Origin: CAG-1000 sp964545285
Lineage (GTDB): Bacteria; Bacillota_I; Bacilli_A; RF39; UBA660
Reading direction: 5' to 3'
Assembly (NCBI GenBank): GCA_964545285.1
Contig: CAZJEW010000009.1
Coordinates: 1 to 40,504, forward strand
DNA: 40,504 bases
Shown: positions 17,759-25,757 of the stretch, piece by piece
How positions within the stretch are numbered: the first letter of the stretch is position 1
How the letters are laid out: every line of letters begins with the position of its first letter
Notes under the pieces: model-generated
What the model saw: the letters and a program-made list of their open reading frames with translations, nothing else
What the model was told of the DNA's origin: nothing
Database searches by the model: none
Position numbers and translations under genes: made by a program

Positions 17759-18805
17759 ATGAAAGATGTTTACTTAACAGGAGATAGACCAACAGGAAGA
17801 TTACATTTAGGTCATTATGTTGGAACATTATTAAATAGGGTTAAAATACAAAATAGCGGTAAATACGATTTATATGTTTTTATTGCGGATATGCAAGCAT
17901 TAACTGATAATGCTAAGAATCCTAAAAAGATTAAAGATAGTATTATCGAAGTTGCACTTGATTATTTATCAGTGGGATTAGATCCAAATAAAACAACAAT
18001 TTTTGTTCAGTCACAAATACCAGAATTATGTGAATTAACTTTTTATTATATGAATTTAGTTAATTTAGGAAGACTTCAAAGAAATCCTACTATTAAAACA
18101 GAAATTAAAGAAAGAGGATTTGGAAAAAGTATTCCTGTAGGATTTTTAACTTATCCTGTTAGTCAAGCCGCAGACATATCAGCATTTAATTCTAAATATG
18201 TTCCTGTAGGTGATGATCAAATTCCATTAGTTGAACAATGCAGAGAGATAGTACATACTTTTAATTCCATTTATGGAGAAACTTTAACTATGCCTGAATA
18301 TATTGTTCCTGATAATGAAGTATGTAGAAGACTTCCTGGTATAGATGGTTCTGCTAAAATGAGTAAAAGTGCAAATAATGCTATTTATTTAACAGATAAT
18401 GAAGATGTATTGAAACAAAAAGTTATGAGCATGTATACTGATCCAAAACATATAAAAATAGAAGACCCAGGTAATGTAGAAGGTAATATAGTATTTACAT
18501 ATTTAGATGCTTTTTGTAAAGATGATTCATTTGAAAAGTATTTACCTGAATATAAAAATTTAAATGAACTAAAGGAACATTATAAAAATGGTGGTCTTGG
18601 TGATATGAAAATTAAAAGATTCTTATTTGAAGTTTTAAACGATGAATTAAAGCCAATACGAGAAAGAAGACAAAAATATAGTGAGAATATAGATGAAGTA
18701 TATAAAATGCTTTATGAAGGTAGTAAAAAAGCTCGTGAAGTAGCAAAGGATACTTTAAGTAGAGTAAGAAAAGCAATAGGAATAGAATATTTTGAGGGAA
18801 AATGA
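17759..18805 (+). CDS. trpS: Tryptophanyl-tRNA synthetase
   Basis: Class I aminoacyl-tRNA synthetase charging tRNA-Trp. The HIGH-type motif RPTGRLHLGHYVG and the KMSKS motif (GSAKMSKSANNAIYL) are intact, and 348 aa is typical. GGAG eight bases upstream supports ATG 17759 over GTG 17750. The stop overlaps the start of the next gene by four bases (ATGA), so the pair is co-translated. Confidence 0.96.
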   Translation: MKDVYLTGDRPTGRLHLGHYVGTLLNRVKIQNSGKYDLYVFIADMQALTDNAKNPKKIKDSIIEVALDYLSVGLDPNKTTIFVQSQIPELCELTFYYMNLVNLGRLQRNPTIKTEIKERGFGKSIPVGFLTYPVSQAADISAFNSKYVPVGDDQIPLVEQCREIVHTFNSIYGETLTMPEYIVPDNEVCRRLPGIDGSAKMSKSANNAIYLTDNEDVLKQKVMSMYTDPKHIKIEDPGNVEGNIVFTYLDAFCKDDSFEKYLPEYKNLNELKEHYKNGGLGDMKIKRFLFEVLNDELKPIRERRQKYSENIDEVYKMLYEGSKKAREVAKDTLSRVRKAIGIEYFEGK

Positions 18806-19359
18806 GAATAGGAATAGACATAGATGATACTTTAACAGAAACATCAGAGATAATGGAAAAAGTAGCTATAGAACATAATCATGAATACGAAAATAAATTA
18901 ACAGATGAATTACCTGCAATGTTAAGAGGCATACTCGATGATAATATTGTTAAAGAATTTTTTAAAAAACATTGTGAAGAGATATGTAAACAAGTTAGAA
19001 TAAAAGATGGAGCAAAAGATGTAATAGATATGCTTCTACAAGATGGACATGAGGTAATATTTATAACAGCAAGATCAAAAACATACTTTCCCGATCCATA
19101 TAAATTAACAGAAGAATTTTTGAAAAATAATAATATAAACTATACTAAATTAATAACAGGTCATGAACAAAAAGTTGATATATGTAGAAAAGAACATATT
19201 GATGTATTCTTCGATGATTCATATGATACTGTAAAAAATCTATATAATGATGGAATAGATGCTGTATTATTCACAAGTATTAACAATTATTATTTGTATA
19301 CAAGTTTAAATAGAGTTAAAAATTGGGATGAATTATATAATTATATATGCAATAAGTAA
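18802..19359 (+). CDS. HAD-family 5'-nucleotidase-like protein (NT5C type)
   Basis: Probable phosphatase of the HAD superfamily resembling 5'(3')-deoxyribonucleotidases (5_nucleotid C). Motif I is GIDIDDTLTET (nucleophile and acid/base Asp about residues 5 and 7), motif II is IFITARS, and motif IV is DVFFDDSYDT. A helical cap lies between about 15 and 70. The likely substrates are nucleoside monophosphates, but this is inferred from family only. Its ATG overlaps the trpS stop, and a terminator follows. Confidence 0.8.
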   Translation: MRIGIDIDDTLTETSEIMEKVAIEHNHEYENKLTDELPAMLRGILDDNIVKEFFKKHCEEICKQVRIKDGAKDVIDMLLQDGHEVIFITARSKTYFPDPYKLTEEFLKNNNINYTKLITGHEQKVDICRKEHIDVFFDDSYDTVKNLYNDGIDAVLFTSINNYYLYTSLNRVKNWDELYNYICNK

Positions 19360-19373
19360 AATTATTGCTTTTT
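19349..19373 (+). terminator. Terminator after trpS-nucleotidase operon
   Basis: A 7-bp stem GCAATAA/TTATTGC (19349-19355 and 19362-19368) with loop GTAAAA is followed by TTTTTATAT. The stem overlaps the last codons and stop. Confidence 0.65.
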
Positions 19374-19394
19374 ATATAGTTATATTCAGATTTT

Positions 19395-19424
19395 TTGACA
19401 AATCATATCAAAATAATATATAAT
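19395..19424 (+). promoter_or_regulatory. Promoter for the DHH-DHHA1 gene
   Basis: Consensus TTGACA (19395-19400) and TATAAT (19419-19424) with an 18-base spacer lie 60 bases before the ATG. Confidence 0.7.
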
Positions 19425-19483
19425 ATACATTACATAAGTGAAATACTAGAAGTGAATATTATATTCAAAAGGAGATAATTAAA

Positions 19484-20554
19484 ATGGAAGATAATAGAGA
19501 TATCAAATTAGTATTTGATAGTCTATTAACTGATAATGATGTAGTATTTATAGTAGCACATGATAGACCGGATTTTGATGCTATCGGAGCCACTATTGGA
19601 ACAGCACTAATATGCAAGAGGTTCAAAAAGAAATGCTATATTATATTAAATGAAGAATTAGAAAAGTTAGAAACGGGGACAAGAAAAGTATTAGAAACTG
19701 TTAAATCAAATTTTAATATTATTAAGTCAGAAGAAATACCAGAATTAATTACAAAAAAAAGTTTATTAATAGCTGTTGATGTAAATAAAAAATATTTAAT
19801 TCAAGGAACAGAGCCTTTTTTAGATGATTTTCATGATATTATAATTGTTGATCATCATAAACCAGATGCAAATACTATAAATACACAATATTCTTTTATT
19901 AATGATAAAACATCTTCAGCATGTGAAGAAATTTCAAAATTAATAATTGCTTATAGAATGAAAGTACTACCTGAGTATCTTACTATGCTATTAGCAGGTA
20001 TTACTTTAGATACTAATAGATTAAGTAAAAATACTAGTAAACATACATATGCTACAGCCGCAAGATTAACAGAAATGGGTGCAGATCCAGTAGTTGCAAA
20101 TAATATGTTTTTAGAAGATTTTGCTCATGATAGAGCAATTCAAAGACTTGTAGATAATACATGCTTTCCTACTTATACATTTGCTATCGCAGCAGATAAC
20201 GAAGATAGTGGTAAAATATACGAGGTCGAAGATATTGCGAAGGCAGCAGATTATTTATTAAAATATTCTGTTAATGCAACATTTGCTATGGCATATATCG
20301 ATGAAGAAACAGTTTCTATTAGTGCAAGAAGTAAAGGTATAATAGATGTATCTTCAATAATGCAACTATTTGGTGGTGGTGGAAATGAAACTTCTGCTGC
20401 TGCAAGAATAAAAGGTAAATCAATTCATGAAGTAAAGCAAATGTTATCTCAAATATTAATACCTAGTTATTTAATATCAATAGATGGTATTAAAGATAAT
20501 CTTGATATATTTAAAGATAATAAAGGAGAAGAACTTCAATTGCGATTAATTTAG
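19484..20554 (+). CDS. Stand-alone GdpP-type DHH-DHHA1 phosphodiesterase
   Basis: Probable cyclic-di-AMP or pApA/nanoRNA phosphodiesterase. The DHH domain shows VAHDRPDFDAIGATIG, the namesake IIVDHHKPDANT, and LAGITLDTNRLSKNTSKHT followed by TEMGADP, which resemble GdpP rather than NrnA. The DHHA1 domain ends with GGGGNETSAAARIKG (usual GGGGH changed to GGGGN). Unlike GdpP it has no transmembrane, PAS or GGDEF domains: the protein begins directly at the DHH domain, with AAAGGAGA before ATG 19484 and a good promoter. It is therefore a soluble protein of 356 aa. The substrate is not determined by sequence alone. Confidence 0.85.
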   Translation: MEDNRDIKLVFDSLLTDNDVVFIVAHDRPDFDAIGATIGTALICKRFKKKCYIILNEELEKLETGTRKVLETVKSNFNIIKSEEIPELITKKSLLIAVDVNKKYLIQGTEPFLDDFHDIIIVDHHKPDANTINTQYSFINDKTSSACEEISKLIIAYRMKVLPEYLTMLLAGITLDTNRLSKNTSKHTYATAARLTEMGADPVVANNMFLEDFAHDRAIQRLVDNTCFPTYTFAIAADNEDSGKIYEVEDIAKAADYLLKYSVNATFAMAYIDEETVSISARSKGIIDVSSIMQLFGGGGNETSAAARIKGKSIHEVKQMLSQILIPSYLISIDGIKDNLDIFKDNKGEELQLRLI

Positions 20555-20576
20555 TGTAAAATTAAATGTTTCTTTA

Positions 20577-20606
20577 TTGACAACAATTAAATAATTATTA
20601 TATAAT
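20577..20606 (+). promoter_or_regulatory. Strong promoter for a small RNA
   Basis: Consensus TTGACA (20577-20582), an 18-base spacer and consensus TATAAT (20601-20606) lie just after the DHH gene. The predicted start falls at about 20612, immediately before a structured, terminated sequence with no ORF. Confidence 0.7.
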
Positions 20607-20611
20607 TAATT

Positions 20612-20711
20612 TAGCGTAGTGATACGCTAGCAGAATATTTTCACGAATATTTATGAAAATATTTTGTGACCCCCTGAAAGGATCCAGTCGTAAGACTGGA
20701 TCATTTTATTT
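20612..20711 (+). ncRNA. Candidate small structured RNA with exposed CCCCCU
   Basis: About 100 nt from the predicted start to the terminator. Three perfect or near-perfect hairpins follow one another: AGCGTA/TACGCT with GNRA loop GTGA (20613-20628); a 13-bp AT-rich stem with a ten-base loop (20631-20666); and the terminator stem GATCCAGTC/GACTGGATC with GNRA loop GTAA (20681-20702) followed by ATTTTATTT. Between the last two hairpins TGACCCCCTGAAA is unpaired, a C-run able to pair with Shine-Dalgarno sequences. It could be a trans-acting regulator, or a terminating leader of the arginase gene. It matches no riboswitch I know. Confidence 0.6.
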
Positions 20712-20774
20712 ATATTATTATTTAATTGTTAAATTATTATAAATATGATAAACTTTTAATTACGTGCAAAGAAG

Positions 20775-21659
20775 GTGTTTATTATAAAAGATATAGATAT
20801 TATTGGTATGGGAATTAAATATGGATGTTTTGTTAATGGTGCTGATATGGCATATGATTCATTAAAAGAAATATTAAATCAAACATTTGATAATAAAACA
20901 ATGTGTAAAGTAGATAATAATTTAGATAAAGTAATAGAATATGAAGATAATTCTAAAATTAGATATATAACTCCAGTAATGCAATTAAGTAAAAGACTAT
21001 ATAATAAAGTATTAGAAAGTCATATTAATAATAATTTACCTATTATTATAGGTGGTGATCATTCTACTGCAATAGGGAGTATTTCTGCTGATTTAGATTA
21101 CTACAAGGGTGATGTATCTGTTATATGGATTGATGCTCATACTGATATTCACAGTGATACTACTACACCTTCAGGTAATATTCATGGAATGCCATTATCC
21201 ATATTAATAGGGAGATGTAATGATAAATTTAATATTGGTAAATACAGATTAAATCCAAAAAATATATATTATATTGGACTTAGAAATTATGAGATAGAAG
21301 AAATAACTTATGTTAAAGATAATGAAATTACTCATTATATGGATTATGAAACAAATGAAGATATTGTTAATGAAATAATTTCGAAAATTAATACAAGATA
21401 TGTTCATATAAGCTTTGATTTTGATTCTTTAAATGATGAAGAATTCCATGCAGTTAATGTTAGTGTTAATGGAAATTATCAATCAAAAGGTGGATTATCA
21501 TTAGTAATGGTACAAACTGTTTTAAAAAAGTTATTAACATCCTTAAACGTATGTACAATAGATACTGTGGAGTATAATTCATTATTAGATAAAAACAATG
21601 AATGTCTAAATAAAGCGAAAATGGTTTTCGAAACTATTAATAATAGTGTAAAAAAATAA
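20775..21659 (+). CDS. Arginase-family ureohydrolase
   Basis: Binuclear manganese hydrolase of the arginase/agmatinase/formiminoglutamase family. The metal-ligand motifs are present: IIIGGDHSTAIGS, WIDAHTDIHSDTTTPSGNIH followed by GMPLS (the TSPSGN-HGMP signature favours arginase, arginine to ornithine plus urea), and SFDFDSLNDEEFHAV. The segment after it (NVSVNGNYQSKGGLS) is longer than the usual TPV-GGL, so the substrate is not certain. The start is ambiguous: GTG 20775 is the only in-frame GTG/ATG before the first beta strand, but the GAAGG sequence overlaps it; ATT 20781 is a possible rare start. It lies downstream of the small RNA terminator. Confidence 0.83.
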   Translation: MFIIKDIDIIGMGIKYGCFVNGADMAYDSLKEILNQTFDNKTMCKVDNNLDKVIEYEDNSKIRYITPVMQLSKRLYNKVLESHINNNLPIIIGGDHSTAIGSISADLDYYKGDVSVIWIDAHTDIHSDTTTPSGNIHGMPLSILIGRCNDKFNIGKYRLNPKNIYYIGLRNYEIEEITYVKDNEITHYMDYETNEDIVNEIISKINTRYVHISFDFDSLNDEEFHAVNVSVNGNYQSKGGLSLVMVQTVLKKLLTSLNVCTIDTVEYNSLLDKNNECLNKAKMVFETINNSVKK

Positions 21660-21690
21660 ATAATTATTTTGCTAATTATTTATTTTTATT
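21655..21690. terminator. Bidirectional terminator between arginase and hydrolase genes
   Basis: A perfect 12-bp stem AATAAATAATTA/TAATTATTTATT (21655-21666 and 21673-21684) with loop TTTTGC is followed by TTTATTTAT. It includes the arginase stop and the last codons and stop of the convergent hydrolase gene. Confidence 0.75.
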
Positions 21691-22575
21691 TATGAAATTA
21701 AATATAGTTTTATAGTATAAGTTTGGATTTTCTATTGAAGATTTCATATGTTTAGCATTATCAACTAATAATAATTCTTTTTTTCCTTTGTATATATTAT
21801 ATGCATCTATAGCATTATAAGGTTTAACCAGTTTATCATTTTTACCATGTATAAAGAGCATAGGTATTTTTCCTTTTTCTAATTCTTTATATGGATTAAA
21901 CTTATAAATATTAAATCCTTCCATAAAAATTGATATTATATTTGATGAGAATATTAATAATTTAGCAGGCAAATGTCTAAATGATAATTGTTCATAATAT
22001 TGATTATAATTTGAAATAAAACCACAATCTTCAATGGCACATATTACGTTATGAGGTAAATTAAATGCTACTGTTCTCATTATAGTAGTGGCACCCATAG
22101 AGATTCCATATAATACTATTTTAACTTTTTTCTTATTATTTAAATAGTTTATCCAGTATAGCATATCTTTTCTTTCATTATATCCTTGAGTAGAATAATA
22201 ACCTTTACTTTTTCCGTGTGCTCTTTGGTCAATTAATAATATACTATATCCTTTATCATAAAACTTCTTTGCAATGGAAAGAATTTCTAATGCATTGTTT
22301 GTATAACCATGTACTAATATTATCCATGTATTTAATTTATTATTAAATTCATATGAATGTAAAATAGTTTTATCATATGATTTAATATAAACTTCTTTAT
22401 ATTTTACATTATTAAACCAATCAAGTGACTCTTTATCAGTTAGAAATAACATACTTTTCTTTTTAAATAATCTCTTTAGAGAAAATTTAGGATTTGTAGA
22501 ATAGTTAAAGAAATATATTCCTATTAATAAAAGAAGAATTAATATTGTTATTAGAATTATTAGTATTATTTTCAT
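21676..22575 (-). CDS. Membrane-anchored alpha/beta hydrolase
   Basis: Serine hydrolase of the alpha/beta fold, similar in layout to the YqkD-like group. An N-terminal transmembrane helix (about 3-24) precedes the domain; oxyanion motif WIILVHGYTNN, RAHGKSKG, nucleophile elbow YGISMGATT (Ser about residue 165), acid in HGKNDKLV and histidine in NAKHMKS complete the triad. Its substrate is unknown. Length 299 aa. Convergent with the arginase-family gene. Confidence 0.85.
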   Translation of the reverse strand: MKIILIILITILILLLLIGIYFFNYSTNPKFSLKRLFKKKSMLFLTDKESLDWFNNVKYKEVYIKSYDKTILHSYEFNNKLNTWIILVHGYTNNALEILSIAKKFYDKGYSILLIDQRAHGKSKGYYSTQGYNERKDMLYWINYLNNKKKVKIVLYGISMGATTIMRTVAFNLPHNVICAIEDCGFISNYNQYYEQLSFRHLPAKLLIFSSNIISIFMEGFNIYKFNPYKELEKGKIPMLFIHGKNDKLVKPYNAIDAYNIYKGKKELLLVDNAKHMKSSIENPNLYYKTIFNFINKNK

Positions 22576-22698
22576 GTTACTACCTCAGTGTGTAATTTTA
22601 TCATAATATAATTTTTTTATCAATGATAGTTTATTGTATTATTGTGAAAATTGTGATAGCATTATTTATATTGAAAATGATTTATAAAGGAATGACTT

Positions 22699-23865
22699 AT
22701 GAAATATATATTATATTTTGGTTATATTTTAATTGTATTTGGAACTTTATTAATAATTATTACATATATAAAAGATCTATTAAAAAAGAAAACTGTTTTG
22801 AAGAAAAACAATAGTTTTAATTATGCAATAATAATACCTGCCAGATATGAATCAAATGTAATTAAAGGACTACTCGAAAGTATAAAAAAACAAACTAGTT
22901 TAAATAATACATACGTTATTATTGAAGATAAAAAAGATGAAACATATAATATTACTTTATCTTATGGAGCAAATGTATTTATTAGAAAAGTAAAAGATTC
23001 TACCAAGAGAAAAGGATATGCTTTAGATGAATGCCTTAAAGACATCATTAAAAAAGGAGTTAAATATGACTTATATTTTATATTCGATGCTGATAATGTT
23101 TTAGATGATAATTATTTTAATGAAATGCTAAAAGTTTATTCTGAGGGGTACTCAATAGCATGTGGTTATAGATCTATAAAAAATAATAATAATGTTATAT
23201 CAATTTGTTCTGGTCTTGTTTTCACTATGATAAATAATATAGTTAATAAATGGAAATCAAAGTTTAATAGAGGAATAATAGTATCTGGTACAGGATTTTA
23301 TATAGACGGAAAAATAATTGATAAATTAAATGGTTATCCTTTTTATTCTTTAACTGAAGACTATGAATTGTCTTTATACTGTGAACAGAATAATATTAGT
23401 TCAACTTATTGTGAAAGTGCAATTTTTTATGATGCACAGCCAACTGATATGAAAACTTCTATCATACAAAGATCTCGATGGATTAAAGGATTCTTTAATT
23501 CTAGAAAAATTCAATTGAAAAGTAATAATGATTCATTTGGAGTATTACCCGTTATAATTATTTTGCTAGGTATTATTATAAACGTTTTAGCAAGTATTTA
23601 TAAAATAATATATAGTATAAGTAATAATCAAGCAATATTTTATAAACATATTATTAATTTTGTTTTATTATTACTATTTGTATATATTGTATTAATTGTG
23701 TTTACTTTATTTATATTGCTAATAGATAACAATAGAATTAATATTAATAAAAAAGATTTTGTTAAAGTTATATTATTTAATCCAATCTTTTTATTAACAT
23801 TTATAAACTCATTATTTAAAGCAATATTTACTAAGAATATGAAATGGGATGTAATAAAGCATTAA
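22699..23865 (+). CDS. Membrane glycosyltransferase, family 2
   Basis: GT-A-fold glycosyltransferase likely acting at the cytoplasmic face on surface polysaccharide or glycolipid synthesis. Features: N-terminal helix (about 3-27), nucleotide-sugar-binding NYAIIIPARYESNVIKGLLE, DxD motif IFDADN, TEDYELSLYC (catalytic base) and the acceptor motif QRSRWIKG of processive-type enzymes, then three C-terminal helices. AAAGGAATG lies before ATG 22699. It is monocistronic, between the divergent hydrolase and the kinase-like gene. Confidence 0.87.
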   Translation: MKYILYFGYILIVFGTLLIIITYIKDLLKKKTVLKKNNSFNYAIIIPARYESNVIKGLLESIKKQTSLNNTYVIIEDKKDETYNITLSYGANVFIRKVKDSTKRKGYALDECLKDIIKKGVKYDLYFIFDADNVLDDNYFNEMLKVYSEGYSIACGYRSIKNNNNVISICSGLVFTMINNIVNKWKSKFNRGIIVSGTGFYIDGKIIDKLNGYPFYSLTEDYELSLYCEQNNISSTYCESAIFYDAQPTDMKTSIIQRSRWIKGFFNSRKIQLKSNNDSFGVLPVIIILLGIIINVLASIYKIIYSISNNQAIFYKHIINFVLLLLFVYIVLIVFTLFILLIDNNRININKKDFVKVILFNPIFLLTFINSLFKAIFTKNMKWDVIKH

Positions 23866-23880
23866 TGAATATGGTGTTTC

Positions 23881-23909
23881 TTTACTTTTAATGCTAATTA
23901 TGGTATAAT
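23881..23909 (+). promoter_or_regulatory. Promoter for the kinase-like gene
   Basis: TTTACT (23881-23886), 17-base spacer, and TATAAT (23904-23909) preceded by TGG, an extended -10 element. Confidence 0.6.
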
Positions 23910-23943
23910 ATACCCACTTAAGAAAAAGAGGGGGATTGTTATT

Positions 23944-24660
23944 ATGGCTGCTAAAGAAGTGTCATTAACAGAAATACCAAATAGTTATTTTAAGAGATTT
24001 TTAGGAAAAGGTACTGAAGGAAGTTGTTATTTAACGGAAGACAATGAGGTATTTAAACATTTTTGTTCAAGTAGAGTTGATTATGATGTATTAAAGTTCA
24101 TAGCTGATACTTATAGTTCAAGTCATTTAGTATTACCAAATACATTTTTATTTATGGGTGATATTTGCGAAAAAAATTTAATAGGATATTTAAGCCAATA
24201 TATAGTAGGAGATCATTTTGATCAATTAAAAGATTCAATTGATTTAAAAACATTTTTAGTAGCTTTAAATAAATTAGAAAAAGAAATGATAGATAATTCT
24301 TTTCATGGATTAGTTTATAATGATATGCATTCTGAAAATTTATTTTATACTCCTGAAGATGAAATAAAAGTAATTGATCAAAGTTTATATGATGTTTCAT
24401 ATAAGGATGATTTTAGATATAGAGCATATGATAATCTTAGAGATTTAGCTGCTACTATAATACCAACATTTTTTGGACATGATGATCCGAATAGTAAAGA
24501 ATTATGTAGAGTTATTATGATATGTGGTGGTAGTTTAGATGACTTTATGAGACCATCTGAAATGGTAGAAGCATCAGTTGATATATTAGAAAGATTAAAT
24601 GAATCAAGGATTTCAACATATGGTGACTTTAAGAAAAATGTAAGAGCTTTAAGAAAATAA
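23944..24660 (+). CDS. Small protein kinase-like (PKL fold) protein
   Basis: Resembles a compact eukaryotic-type or aminoglycoside-kinase-like fold. A glycine-rich loop FLGKGTEGSCYL (about 19-30) is followed by a possible ATP-anchoring lysine (EVFKHF). The catalytic-loop equivalent is GLVYNDMHSENLFY (Asp in NDMHSEN), and the metal-binding DFG position reads VIDQS. At 238 aa it is shorter than most kinases and the DFG glycine is absent, so the substrate and even activity are open. A ribosome binding site (GAGGGGGA) precedes the ATG. It stands alone between a promoter and a strong terminator. Confidence 0.72.
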   Translation: MAAKEVSLTEIPNSYFKRFLGKGTEGSCYLTEDNEVFKHFCSSRVDYDVLKFIADTYSSSHLVLPNTFLFMGDICEKNLIGYLSQYIVGDHFDQLKDSIDLKTFLVALNKLEKEMIDNSFHGLVYNDMHSENLFYTPEDEIKVIDQSLYDVSYKDDFRYRAYDNLRDLAATIIPTFFGHDDPNSKELCRVIMICGGSLDDFMRPSEMVEASVDILERLNESRISTYGDFKKNVRALRK

Positions 24661-24690
24661 ATATTTTAGTAGAAATACTAAAATATTTTT
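24659..24690 (+). terminator. Terminator after the kinase-like gene
   Basis: A perfect 13-bp stem (24659-24671 with 24676-24688), with GNRA tetraloop GAAA, followed by further T residues. Confidence 0.8.
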
Positions 24691-24715
24691 TATGTTATAA
24701 TTAATAGAGGTCAAA

Positions 24716-25129
24716 ATGAAATATGAAATTATAAAAGATATAAAGTATACTGATTTTATTAGAATTAGAAAATTAATTAAATGGAATGAACTAGATGAAA
24801 ATCAAATAAAAATAGCATTAAAGAATTCTATGATAAATATTTCTATTTTTTATAATAATATGTGTATAGGAGTAGGAAGAATAGTTGGAGATAATGTTTT
24901 AAAAGGAATGCTTACTGATATTATGGTTGATCCAAATTATCAAGGAATGGGTATAGGTAAGCTTATAGTTACTTCTTTAATAAATGAGGTAGAAAATAGA
25001 ATAAATATTGGTAATTGTTTTCAGTTAGAAGCTAGTCCAACCGCTAATAATAGAGAGTTTTATATTAAGTGTGGAATGAAATATAAACCTGAAAATCAAG
25101 ATGGAGTATATTTATGGATAAGAAAATAA
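24716..25129 (+). CDS. GNAT-family N-acetyltransferase
   Basis: Acetyl-CoA-dependent acyltransferase of the GNAT superfamily, substrate unknown. The acetyl-CoA pyrophosphate-binding loop reads YQGMGIGKLI (Q-x-x-G-x-G), preceded by the beta-4 strand LTDIMVDP, with the C-terminal REFYIKCGM motif. 137 aa, normal for a single GNAT domain. AGAGGT precedes the ATG. It overlaps the next acetyltransferase gene by 16 bases. Confidence 0.88.
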   Translation: MKYEIIKDIKYTDFIRIRKLIKWNELDENQIKIALKNSMINISIFYNNMCIGVGRIVGDNVLKGMLTDIMVDPNYQGMGIGKLIVTSLINEVENRINIGNCFQLEASPTANNREFYIKCGMKYKPENQDGVYLWIRK

Positions 25130-25602
25130 TAGAATATGAAGAAAAATATTTAGAAGATGTGAAAGATTTATTAGTAGAATTAGAAGAATATATTATTTCT
25201 ATTGATAAAGATCATTTAGATCAATTACATAATGAATATAGAAATAAAATGGCATTAATTGATTTAAAGGAAATTAATGATAATGAAGGTAAATGTTATT
25301 TAGCAATTGACAATAACAAAGTAATTGGATTAATAATGGGATGTATATACAAATATGATGAATATGATTATTTAGATTATAAATGTCCTAAAAGAGGTAC
25401 GATTACAGAATTAATAGTAACTAATAAAGTGAGAAGTAATGGTATTGGTAAGTTGTTAATAAATAAAATTGAACAATATTTTAAAAATAAAAAATGTGAA
25501 TATGTAATAGTAGATGTGTTTGCTTATAATGAAAATGCCATTAGTTTTTATAATAAAAGAGGATTCCATAATAGAATGAATACTCAAATTAAAAAAATAT
25601 AA
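25114..25602 (+). CDS. GNAT-family N-acetyltransferase
   Basis: Second GNAT protein, 162 aa. The acetyl-CoA loop is VRSNGIGKLLI after the beta-4 strand GTITELIVTN, and the ISFYNKRGFHNRMN motif closes the domain. GGAG seven bases before ATG 25114 lies within the preceding gene, so the two are co-translated. It is not a close duplicate of its neighbour: the N-terminal halves differ and it has an acidic insert (YKYDEYDYLDY). Substrate unknown. Confidence 0.88.
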   Translation: MDKKIIEYEEKYLEDVKDLLVELEEYIISIDKDHLDQLHNEYRNKMALIDLKEINDNEGKCYLAIDNNKVIGLIMGCIYKYDEYDYLDYKCPKRGTITELIVTNKVRSNGIGKLLINKIEQYFKNKKCEYVIVDVFAYNENAISFYNKRGFHNRMNTQIKKI

Positions 25603-25710
25603 ATTTGGTAAACAATTGAGTATTTAGTATGCTATAATACATTTATCAACAGAAAAAAGATAAAATTTCATAAATAATTAAATATAATTAATATAAGTTC
25701 TCCTTTACGA

Positions 25711-25739
25711 AAAAAAGAACCTTAAAAGGTCCTTTTTTT
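25711..25739. terminator. Bidirectional terminator between acetyltransferase and DUF4203 genes
   Basis: Run of A, GAACCTT, AA, AAGGTCC, run of T: a stem of about 12 pairs with one A-C mismatch and seven T residues on the plus strand and six on the minus strand. Confidence 0.75.
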
Positions 25740-25757
25740 GTAAAATAATTTATATTA

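Noticed and set aside
20612..20711. Known guanidine, preQ1 or T-box leader upstream of the arginase-family gene
   Set aside because: None of the conserved cores of those RNAs can be found; kept only as an unassigned small RNA.
22623..22814. 63-codon plus-strand ORF overlapping the glycosyltransferase start
   Set aside because: It shares over 100 bases with the clearly coding glycosyltransferase in another frame and has no ribosome binding site.
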